Shown in pieces: positions 35,949 to 45,190 of a stretch of DNA of 64,000 nt. The position numbers were made by a program, and so were the translations under genes. The DNA comes from Maylandia zebra (lineage: Eukaryota > Chordata > Actinopteri > Cichliformes > Cichlidae), in contig NC_135184.1 in NCBI RefSeq assembly GCF_041146795.1, positions 4,055,967-4,119,966 on the forward strand. Direction: 5' to 3'. The notes beneath the pieces were generated by a model, which saw only the letters and a program-made list of their open reading frames with translations, had not been told where the DNA came from and did not search any database. Every line of letters starts with the position of its first letter. The first letter of the stretch is position 1.

Positions 35949-36806
35949 GAGTTGCCAGCGTGGGAGACAGGGGTCCCCTTTCCACATCCAGCACTCTGGC
36001 TGATGGTGCCTAACACACATTTTGTGCCAGTTCAAAGGGCACACCGAGAGAAGAGCAGACACATCGGCTGTATCCCAATTCAGGGTCTGCAGCCTTAAAG
36101 TACGCAGCCTCAACGATCCTCAAGGGCCGCGTACTTAAAGACCGCTAAGGCCGGAAGTGCGAGGCTTGTGAAATGTGACGGTCTAGCCTCCGTTGCGATG
36201 CCCAGGTTGCCTAGCAACCATGATACTAACAGCTGGAAACGCTACATACAGCATTGTTTGAAGGAATTGAAGGAGAAAATCTTTTGTTCATTTGTTTGTT
36301 TGTTTCTACATGAGCTTTGATCATTCTCTGTAAGATTAAGGTCAGCTATTGAACGGCGTATTTTTTTTTAAAGTAAAGGCTTTAAAACCAAGTTAGTACA
36401 AACGTCACTAATGTCACATAACTTTACCGACATGTGGCCAACAGTAATGTTTTCATGTTCTTCATTATTAAACATTTGCACATAAATAAGTGACATAATA
36501 TTCAGTACTTACTTAAAGTTTACTCTTCGGCTGCCCCTCGTCCGCCGTTTTTTTTCGGCAAAATTATCCACACCCACTGCGGCGCTATGCATTCTGGGAT
36601 ATGTTGGGCCGCGAAGTCTACTCCGCCACGTCCTTAAAATTCAGGGAAATGAAGGACGCATTTGAGGGCCGCATTTCGAGCAGCCTTCGAATTAGGACAG
36701 CATTTGTCGCCTCACGGTGACGTAATCGGCCTTAAAATGCGGCCTTTAAGGATGCAGACCCTGAATTGGGATACAGCCATGGATCTTTGCTTTTGGACAC
36801 AAGAGT

Positions 36807-36970
36807 GAGGGGAGAGCGCGAACGCAGTCCCCTACTACCACAAATTATGCAGTTGAGATTCGCGCATTTGGGGAATTCACAGGGGTCAGCACAACCGCAG
36901 TGCAATGGCTGAGCCTCGCCCTGGGTGAACCACATTGGTGATCATGGTATCTCCCCTGCCAGGTAAGTAT
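36807..36970 (-). ncRNA. RNU1: U1 snRNA, copy 31 (class A)
   Basis: Full-length class A; counterpart of copy 26 without its private change. Confidence 0.9.
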
Positions 36971-37954
36971 GAGTTGCCAGCGTGGGAGACAGGGGTCCCC
37001 TTTCCACATCCAGCACTCTGGCTGATGGTGCCTAACACACATTTTGTGCCAGTTCAAAGGGCACACCGAGAGAAGAGCAGACACATCGGCTGTATCCCAA
37101 TTCAGGGTCTGCAGCCTTAAAGTACGCAGCCTCAACGATCCTCAAGGGCCGCGTACTTAAAGACCGCTAAGGCCGGAAGTGCGAGGCTTGTGAAATGTGA
37201 CGGTCTAGCCTCCGTTGCGATGCCCAGGTTGCCTAGCAACCATGATACTAACAGCTGGAAACGCTACATACAGCATTGTTTGAAGGAATTGAAGGAGAAA
37301 ATCTTTTGTTCATTTGTTTGTTTGTTTCTACATGAGCTTTGATCATTCTCTGTAAGATTAAGGTCAGCTATTGAACGGCGTATTTTTTTTTAAAGTAAAG
37401 GCTTTAAAACCAAGTTAGTACAAACGTCACTAATGTCACATAACTTTACCGACATGTGGCCAACAGTAATGTTTTCATGTTCTTCGTTATTAAACATTTG
37501 CACATAAATAAGTGACATAATATTCAGTACTTACTTAAAGTTTACTCTTCGGCTGCCCCTCGTCCGCCGTTTTTTTTCGGCAAAATTATCCACACCCACT
37601 GCGGCGCTATGCATTCTGGGATATGTTGGGCCGCGAAGTCTACACCGCCACGTCCTTAAAATTCAGGGAAATGAAGGACGCATTTGAGGGCCGCATTTCG
37701 AGCAGCCTTCGAATTGGGACAGCCTTTGTCGCCTCACGGTGACGTAATTGGCCTTAAAATGCGGCCTTTAAGGCTGCAGACCCTGAATTGGGATACAGCC
37801 ATGGATCTTTGCTTTTGGACACAAGAGTGAGGGGAGAGCGCGAACGCAGTCCCCCACTACCACAAATTATGCAGTTGAGATTCCCGCATTTGGGGAATTC
37901 ACAGGGGTCAGCACAACCGCAGTGCAATGGCTGAGCCTCGCCCTGGGTGAACCA

Positions 37955-39280
37955 ATTTCAATTTTCAAAGAGTTTTATTGTTCAAAATCAAAAATTACAT
38001 CTGTTCATTCGTGAAGAAATAAAAACAAATAAACAACCAAGACTCTGAAATCAAAACCCAAGATGGGGAAACCCACAAAGGGAAAAAAACAAACACAAAG
38101 GTCAAGTAAAACAAACACACAATACTCTCACAAAACAAACACAAAGGTCGAGTAAACAAACACACAATACTCTCACATTATCCTACATGCAAAATATTCA
38201 AATACTTCCTTGGTACTTTCCACATCTTTCTTTTGTCTTCTTCATTATCTCCAACTGAGATTCTCATAATGTAATCCTTTAACAAACAAACCATACTATT
38301 GATTACGACTCTTTCAGATATTTCATATTTTTTAAATACACAAATGTTTCTCGCTCTCCACAGAGCATCTTTAACACAATTCACCATTATCCACCAACAC
38401 ATTTCCCTTTTTTCCCCGGTTTTTTCCAAAATCCCATACATTATAAGTTCATATGTCAACTCTTCTTTACTTAAATCTTTCAACCACTGTCTTAATAGGC
38501 CCCACACTTTTTGCGCAAAAAAACATTCCCAAAATAAATGTTTAACCGTTTCGTCACCTCCACACCTCTTTCTTGGACATTGGGCACTCCTCGTGCACTC
38601 CCTTTTTTTCAAAAAAGCTCTTGTCGGCAAACATTCTTGAACGGCTTGCCACGCTAAGTCTTTATGAGGATTTAGCAGGCATTTGTTATTTACATTACCC
38701 CAAGCCATTTTAGTGTGGGTTTCACGCAATTTTCCTATCGGTGACATGCTACCTGTTGGAAACAATGTCTCCTCTATAGTTGCGCGCGTTATCTCCTGAA
38801 GGGTTATCCTAGTCTGGAGGCGTTTCAGCAAACTAAACACTACCTTGTAGATTACAGGATATTGTTCAGAGAAGGGCACGTTAAGGGGGGGGCGCACACC
38901 CCACGTCTGCAAAACTTTCCGACCCACCCAAAACTTAGTAAAGTATGGCCAAAGTTTATCTTTAGGATCACTAAAACATGCCTTAAGAATTGGGGTGATA
39001 AACATCGCATTGCACTTGGACTCTAATTCTGGTACTGCTCTCCCCCCTTTCCCTACTGGTTTGTACATAACTTCCCTCTTTGCTCTCTCATGTTGACCTC
39101 CCCATAGGAACTGAAACATCACCTTCCTCAATGAAGTTAATATTTCATAAGGGATTGGCAACGTCGTTGCCAAAAAGGCTATAGAAGCTATTACTTCAGC
39201 TTTTATTACCAGAACCTTACCTATAAAGGAGAGTTCCCTATCTTTCCAGTTCAACAGTTTCCCTTGTATTGTATTCCCTT
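37955..39280 (-). mobile_element. LINE 3' end (Tx1/L1 type), 5'-truncated, inserted in U1
   Basis: 1,326 bp in the same orientation as U1, flanked by a perfect 15-bp duplication (37940-37954 and 39281-39295). The 3' end (at 37955) reads TTGAAAATTGAAAT with an AATAAA about 20 nt before it and no long poly(A). The 3' untranslated part is A-rich on this strand and holds two near-identical short direct repeats (AAACACACAATACTCTCAC, near 38110 and 38157). Confidence 0.9.
38178..39280 (-). CDS. LINE ORF2 C-terminal part (after the RT core)
   Basis: About 367 aa without stops, from NTIQGKLLNWKDRELSFIGKVLVIKAEVIASI (the typical WKxRxLSxxGKVLVIK stretch just after the RT fingers/palm in L1/Tx1 elements) through a zinc-binding CPRKRCGGDETVKHLFWEC motif (zf-RVT-like) to the stop at 38178. 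The catalytic RT core was lost by 5' truncation. An open frame continues to 39743, but beyond 39280 it is only U1 sequence read in frame by chance. Confidence 0.85.
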
Positions 39281-39333
39281 GCCCTGGGTGAACCACCTTC
39301 GTGATCATGGTATCTCCCCTGCCAGGTAAGTAT

Positions 39334-39512
39334 GAGTTGCCAGCGTGGGAGACAGGGGTCCCCTTTCCACATGCAGCACTCTGGCTGATGGTGCCTAACA
39401 CGCATAATGCCTGAATCCAGTGACGTGAGCACGCCATCGCATTTTGTCCCAGTTCAAAGGCCACACCGAGAGAAGAGCAGACACATAAATCTTTGCTGCT
39501 GGACACAAGAGT
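39334..39512 (-). promoter_or_regulatory. MITE-free U1 spacer: promoter of copy 32 and 3' box of copy 33
   Basis: The spacer is 179 bp, versus about 860 bp elsewhere, because it lacks the MITE. ACACATAAATCTTTGC (39481-39496) is the uninterrupted insertion site. About 36 extra bases around 39404-39440, including a TGACGT CRE-like core, are absent from all other units. The PSE-like element is present, and a GTCCAGCAGCAAAGA 3' box follows copy 33. This looks like the ancestral spacing (unit about 343 bp). Confidence 0.8.
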
Positions 39513-39629
39513 GAGGGGAGAGCGCGAACGCAGTCCCCCAGTACCACAAATTATGCAGTTGAGATTCCCGCATTTGGGGAATTCACAGGGGTCAGCACAA
39601 CCGCAGTGCAATGGCTGAGCCTCGCCCTG
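39513..39629 (-). pseudogene. RNU1: U1 snRNA, copy 33, 5'-truncated (nt 48-164)
   Basis: The Sm site and stem-loops III-IV are present; U1 stops at nt 48 and unrelated sequence (TACTAAAACGGGGG on the + strand) follows. The breakpoint falls inside the nt 39-53 window used by the LINE. This marks the outer end of the array. Confidence 0.9.
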
Positions 39630-40255
39630 TACTAAAACGGGGGCCAATATAGTCCCAAGAAGCATTATTAGTATACGTACTAGGTGAGGTATACTTGGGA
39701 AATATAATTGAAGTATACTTATTTTTTGTATGGCCAGCAACAAAAACTAATGGCTACATTTAGAGAAATGTTTAAAAATGACTTCATTTAGCAGGGTGTT
39801 CCTTTTTTCTCTTCTTATTCTTTCTTATACTGGACCTTCATTTGTTTTGTATAAGGTGGTACTTTTTAAGACACCTCTGCCTAACTACAGTGAACTAACC
39901 TAATAATATGCTCTGGTCGTCATTTTACACAAGTTAAGGTGTCACATCCATGAAACCTACACCACTAACCAGCATCAGTCCTACAATTCACTCTCAAAAT
40001 TAATAAATTCTGGGACAAGCAGAAACTGTATTTTTAGAGGTGCATTTTGTGGCAGGCCAGACTGCTATTAAATGCACTCTCCTAAAGAAATAATTCCTTT
40101 GTAGCACCACTTCGTCTAGGTTCAGAAGAGATGTCCTGGATATATGTGATAATGTAACACATTATAACAGTTTAGCGCGTTGGGTTGTGTTTTTAAAGCA
40201 ATTGTTACGTTTTTAAAGCTTTTTAATGTGACTGGTGCGATAGCCGACACCACAC
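39630..40255. other. Array flank, no gene seen
   Basis: AT-rich sequence with short inverted AAGTATACTT motifs near 39680-39720. No ORF or RNA gene was recognised. It may include the 3' end of an unrecognised element that cut U1 copy 33. Confidence 0.4.
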
Positions 40256-40257
40256 CT

Positions 40258-40261
40258 TCTT

Positions 40262-40294
<33 letters not shown>

Positions 40295-40388
40295 TCCTAA
40301 ATGACATCAGAAACAGCAGTATGCGACATTACGTGATGGCAGAGCTTCAGTTCATCCTTTGTCATTTTTTTTTTTTTTTTTTTTTTAA
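40258..40388. repeat. Poly(T) tracts
   Basis: Two long T runs (about 40260-40296 and 40364-40386) separated by about 67 bp, possibly oligo(A) tails of minus-strand retroposed sequence. No element body was identified. Confidence 0.6.
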
Positions 40389-40395
40389 TAAATAG

Positions 40396-41870
40396 GACAG
40401 GGGGAATGAATGAGAGAAAGAGGGGGAGAGAAAGAAAGAAAACCAAAGGGGAGAAGAGACGGTGAGAAGGAGGGGGAAGAGAGAGAAAAAAAAAAAGAAC
40501 TCCTGGGTCACCTGTATGGAGAAAAAAAAAAACAAACAAACAAAAAAAACAAACAGAGGAGACAGCAAACAACAAAGAGCAACATAATAATAGAGAAAAC
40601 AAAGCACCATCACAATAAACTAGCTAGTCATAGATATCAATATTTACTAAATAATAAACGATATTGTGCAGCACGCAAGATAGACAGCGCACAGTGTGCT
40701 TTGAGGCAGCAGCCAAGAAAGCTTTAGTCCGCGTCTGTGAATACCCATGTGTGCATACCTGTGTGGATCAGCATGCTTGCATTCCAAAGGTTTCTCCATG
40801 TAATGATCTGCTAGGGAGTGTGGGGGGGCCACAGCCCCGTCCTCCAGGGTGTGAAGCGGGTATGGAGGAGATCAAAACTCCAGACATCCAGAGGCCCCCA
40901 GAACACAAGAGACCATGGAAGACCAACAGAGGGGCAGCCGCACCACTGTTCCAGTAAGAGCTGAGGAGAGTCCCAGATGAGGGCTCGCCCAGCAGCCGCG
41001 GAGCAGAAGTCAGGGGGAGTTGCAGTGACGCGCCCGTGAGCTCCGCCGGCCCCCAGCTGTGCCTGAGTGACCGAGCCCCAGGCCGAGAGGCCGGGGGCAC
41101 CCCACCTCCAAAGGGGGCCCGAGCGAGCCCCAGGCCCCAGGCCCCGACAAGCGGCCGCCAAGGAGTGAGCCGGCGTGTACCCGGACGCCCACCCCCAGAC
41201 ACAAAGAACCACCAACACACCGACACCTGAGGGAGTCCGCCACCGGCAGGGGAAGTGGTGGTGGGTGGAGATAGGCCTCCAAACCTTGGAGGGCCTGAGG
41301 TGTCCCCAGAGAGGTGGCATCTGATACCCAACCTGACATATAGACACAGACATACAGGCACACACAGACACAAACATCCATTCCCACCCTCATGCTCTCA
41401 TATGCACTCACTCCACACTCAACCAACGTGGAGACAGACATAAAGAGACGCTGTACACACAATCACACTCCCCAAGCGTACTCTACAAACCGGGTCTAGG
41501 TACCCTTGCCCCTGGAGGGGGGAATTGCACCCAGACCCAGGTGGTGTTACCCTTTTCCCTGCGGTGGGGAGAGGCAGACCACCCCGACTCCGCAGCAGCA
41601 GGGAGGCCCCACACCCCAGACCGCAGTCGGACGGCCAACTCCTCCTACTAGCCCTCCCGCTCCAGCAGGCCGCAGAGAATGGGGGTGGGAGAAGACTCCA
41701 AACCTCCCTCCACCTTCTTCTTACATACAACGTGACGTATGACGCACACGTCGGGTATTCACTTTCTAAACAACAATGGGGATACAAAATATTGCTCGAG
41801 GTGGTTAATGCTCCTTTTGCTGGTTGCCAACCACCATTAAATAACAACAAGAAGAAAATTTTGATCTGCT
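40396..41870. repeat. GC-rich dispersed repeat, probably of LINE origin
   Basis: A purine-rich start (GAGAAAGA runs), an A-rich middle and then a GC-rich part with CACACAGACAC-type runs. The composition differs sharply from neighbouring DNA. The long open frames here (up to 201 aa) have low-complexity Pro/Gly/Ser composition and no domain. I recognise the style as a common fish repeat, possibly the 5' region of a LINE, but cannot name it. Confidence 0.4.
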
Positions 41871-43050
41871 TTTCTTAGTTTTGCACGTTTAAGCCGCAAT
41901 TCAGACTCAAACAAAGCTGCAAAGCAGGAGAACAACATGGCCATCAACTATTCTGTGCCACAGATCCAGTTCGCTGCAGCACAGAGTGATGATGAGACCG
42001 TTAACATGTACAACTTAGAAGTAGTCTGAGGTAACTGGATGTTCAATCGGGTTAAATGCAAGGTTGATTGGATTATATCTGAAGATCATATGCTATTCGT
42101 GATAACTCTGCTAGACTCCAAATCGCTCATCCATGCGGGAGTATTTCAAAATTAAATGAAACCACTTAACACTTTTTCCCTAAAACGGACTGACATGGAA
42201 CACATTAAAGTTGGATTGACACCAGCTAATCAGTCTGAAGGTAAGTGTTTTTTTCACTTATTCGAGAGAAGTCTGAAATGCGTTCTTATTACTGTTTGTT
42301 TTGAATTTAAGCTACCTTACCAGGATATTTTAATTCAAATGCTAAGACCAAATGTCAATATCTATGAATGTGGAGACTCAAAAGACTAGTTAGGTAATAG
42401 TTGCCGATGGATTTATGAGACTTGATAGAAAACTTTTGCAACAGGTGAATCGGTGAACTACCGAGGTTGCGCCCAAATGCTTAAAGCTGTTAGCTGGTCA
42501 GTGTTTTCAGGTGTGCTTGTACTACCTGTACGGTGCGGAGTGCTGACTAAGTCATGTTAAACCCATTAAAGCGTCAAGCTCAGATATCTTTTCATTTTTG
42601 TGCACTGCTCTCTTGTCGACACACATTTTCTGTTTATTGAAGCCTTTTGTGAATAATTTTGATCATGTAAAAACTGGGAATTGGTCCCTATTGACAATAC
42701 TCTTATTTTTTGCATTGCATATGTCATTTAGGAAAGGTAATTGGTCACTGAACTTTTTGCAACTGTGTGTATTTCTAAATTTTGTGGCTTCAGTGCACGG
42801 AAATTTATATTGTTCAGTTTGCATGTTAAAAGCCACAAACATGTAGCTAACTATAGGCTTTCTTGTGGAACTGAGAACTGCCCTGCCACTTTCAGAACAT
42901 TTTCTGCCTTCATTCACATATGCCTAGGAATCACAGGACAAGAAGGGAGACCACTGATGAGGAGTTTTATAAGTTCACTGGTGACCTCAGCTGTCAAGTT
43001 CCTGGATGTGGGTATGCTGCACAAAACTTCACAGCTCTTTGTGCCCCTCT
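41871..43050. other. No confident feature
   Basis: AT-rich sequence with short open frames of no recognisable domain. An exon-like stretch near 42870-43050 reads toward the fragment at 43051. Confidence 0.4.
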
Positions 43051-43163
43051 CAGATTTCATATCAAACATGGGGGGAGAAGTATTATGTCCATTTGAAGGT
43101 TGCTCTAAATACTTCAGTGTCCGAACATCATTTTCCAGCCATATTTCTCAAAAACATAAATAG
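43051..43163 (+). pseudogene. C2H2-like exon fragment (CPFEGC...HISQKH)
   Basis: After a pyrimidine-rich acceptor-like CCCCTCTCAG, the frame reads MGGEVLCPFEGCSKYFSVRTSFSSHISQKHK and stops. It holds one C2H2-type finger (C-x4-C...H-x4-H) of a kind seen in several multi-copy teleost proteins. It may be an exon of a degraded gene whose later part is at 44833-45190. Confidence 0.35.
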
Positions 43164-43692
43164 ACAGTTCAGCAGTCAAGGAAACAAGAAATTGGGGGAT
43201 TTGCCATAATACAAGGACAGGAAACAATCTATTAGAAGACAGTTGACTTTGTGTCATTTAAAAATGCAGGCTAAAATGCTCTTGCCAACCAGCACTATAC
43301 AGAGCATCATAGAGGAATTTCAGGATCTTTGAAGCTGTGCAATGCACGAAGCAAAAGTAGACACTGAATCTAACACCATTAACCTTTCGTTGGTAATGGT
43401 AGGACTAAAGTTGGAAATTGTGACAAACTGTAAAATATACTGTATTTTACGATGTATTTTTCAACTTTTCAATGCAAGACCTTGAGTTTGTATTTCTTTT
43501 GCAGTCCTGGGATTGATTTTCATCTTCAGACAAGGTCCCCAAAACTGCCTTTCTGTTAGTACTCAATCCTAATTGCAGGGTTCATCTTTTAGTGAGGACA
43601 TATTTGTTGAAATAGCCATATAAAGTTGCTTTTCCAATGATCTCTCTCTCTCTCTCTTTTTTTTTTTTTAGATGGCAGACCAAAGAATTTGA

Positions 43693-44825
43693 ATGACACC
43701 ATTACTCTGGAGGAATCTGGAGAACTGGTGCCAGAGGAACAACCTCCTTCTAAACGTCAGTAAGACAAAGGAGCTGATAGTGGACTTCAGCACTAAGCAG
43801 GAGAGGAACTACCAGACCCCCGTCATCAACGAGTGCCCAGTGGAGAGAGTGGACAGCTTCAAATACCTCGGAGTTCACATCACGCAGGACCTGTCATGGT
43901 CCTGTCACATCAACACCGTGGTGAAAAAGGCCCAACAGCGTCTCTACCACCTCAGACGCTTGAGAGACTTCCAACTGCCCTCCAAGGTGCTCAGGAACTT
44001 TTACTCGTGCACCATAGAGAGCATCCTGACGGGAAACATCTTAACCTGGTTCGGGAACAGCACCATGCAGGACAGACGAGCTCTACAGAGGGTTGTGCGG
44101 TCAGCTGAGCGCACCATCCGCTCCGAGCTCCCTGACCTGCACTCAATCTACAGCAGGCGGTGCTGGACCAAGGCCAGGAAGATCGTGAAGGACCTCAGCC
44201 ATCCCAACAACAGACTGTTCTCTCTGTTGAGGTCAGGAAAGCGATTCCGCTCCCTGAAGACCAACACAGAGAGACTGAGGAGGAGCTTCTTCCTGCAGGC
44301 GATACGGTCTCTCAATCACACCACCACACAGTACTGACCCACACATATGGTTCTTACACACACACTGGACTTTCTGGACTTTGGTTTTGCACAACACTGG
44401 TCACTATATTCTTCATTTCCGGTTAATACTTGTACAGCTGCTGTTATTGTGTATATATTTATTTATATTTAGATTCCTTCATACATTCTTATATAGTTCT
44501 ATATTGTGTATTGTGTATTTTGTTGTACAGTTATTTTATTTTCAACTTTAATTTATATATTTATCTTTATCTTATTCTTCCCAGTCAAATTTACCCTTCA
44601 TTCTAATTTGTGTTGTACAGTTATTTCATTTTTAACCTTAATTTATATTTTATTCCTTCCTAGTTAAATTTACCCTTTTTAATTTTTCATATTTATTTCC
44701 TATCTTATTCATAGCCTTTTCCTTTTTTGTTTTCTTTAGGTCACGAGCAGTTGTCCAAGCATTTCACTACATATCGTACTGTGTATGACTGTGTACGTGA
44801 CAAATAAAATTTGAATTTGAAAAAA
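43693..44825 (+). mobile_element. Rex1/L2-like (CR1-group) LINE 3' end
   Basis: A 5'-truncated element. An open frame (43693-44337, 214 aa) encodes the end of a reverse transcriptase: NNLLLNVSKTKELIVDFS, FKYLGVHITQDLSW, FYSCTIESILTGNILTWFGN and RRCWTKARKIVKDLSHP. The AT-rich 3' UTR ends in AAATTTGAATTTGA, the short-repeat tail of this group. Flanking AATTTGA (43686-43692 and 44826-44832) is a plausible 7-bp target duplication. Confidence 0.8.
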
Positions 44826-44832
44826 AATTTGA

Positions 44833-45190
44833 GCTTGGGAAAGATTTCCACTCCAACTGTCGCATGCAATCACAAGAGGAGACAGAGGTCATCCAGAGGA
44901 CAGGAGAAGTATGGTTAGAATTGTTGTGGAGGCCATGCAAGTTAACTGCAGAAACCCTAAACGTTGCATCTTGTGAAGAGGTTGCTAAGATCATTGTTAA
45001 CAGATACCCTCAAACATTTGCAGATTTTACTGAAAAGGGAGAAAGACTGGGTTGTGGACGTTATTCACTACTAAGAAGCATCAAATCTAGAGTTGAACAT
45101 GTTAATCAAGATAATACAACACATAGACTTTGTCAAACAAAGAGAACCAGGAATGAGGAAGACTTTAGTCCCAACAAATTAGATTATTAG
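44833..45190 (+). pseudogene. Fragment of a multi-copy teleost protein gene (SAMD3-like?)
   Basis: The + frame from 44864 (108 aa) contains AKIIVNRYPQTFADFTEKGERLGCGRYSLLRSIKSRVEHVN. This resembles a conserved stretch (KYPxxFxD...GxGYxSLLxQLxxRVEN) in uncharacterised teleost proteins often labelled SAMD3-like. It lies just downstream of the LINE, which may have split it from upstream exons. The assignment is from memory and weak. Confidence 0.3.

Larger units (their letters stand above)
37829..39333 (-). pseudogene. RNU1: U1 snRNA, copy 32 (class B), split by a LINE
   Basis: U1 nt 39-164 lie at 37829-37954 and nt 1-53 at 39281-39333. Nt 39-53 (TGGTTCACCCAGGGC) occur on both sides as the target duplication of the LINE between them. 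Loop I is canonical and the promoter on the right is MITE-free. Confidence 0.95.
1630..39629 (-). repeat. Tandem U1 snRNA gene array, about 1,022-bp unit with MITE
   Basis: Thirty-two U1 copies are spaced about 1,014-1,023 bp apart (except where other elements intervene), all reading on the minus strand, with partial copies at both ends. Each unit in the minus direction is: about 116 bp promoter, 164 bp U1, about 28 bp with the 3' box, then a 715-bp MITE. Subtracting the RTE and hAT insertions leaves about 31 units before the LINE at 37955. Copies differ at only a few sites each, so the array is young or homogenized. Repeated open frames of 61, 67 and 96 aa across it are chance readings of U1. 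Confidence 0.93.

Noticed and set aside
1630-37954. LINE 5'-UTR promoter monomers (as in mouse L1)
   Set aside because: The repeat precedes a LINE ORF1 in the right orientation, but its unit contains a full U1 gene and the right-hand LINE has a U1 target duplication, so U1 is the target, not a LINE promoter.
1700-37970. Repeated 67-aa Cys-rich, 96-aa and 61-aa open frames in every unit
   Set aside because: They are readings of U1 snRNA, its flanks and the MITE edge; the cysteine pattern comes from U1 stems, and they have no domain or codon signature.
1630-39629. Centromeric satellite or CRISPR-like array
   Set aside because: The unit is a known RNA gene plus a transposon; unit length and the eukaryotic context exclude CRISPR, and nothing points to a centromere.
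38178-39743. A single 521-aa protein
   Set aside because: Only residues encoded by 38178-39280 are LINE ORF2; the N-terminal part is U1 copies 32 and 33 plus spacer, open by chance.
40768-41878. Several 100-200 aa open frames
   Set aside because: Overlapping frames in GC-rich repeat DNA on both strands, low-complexity, no domain.
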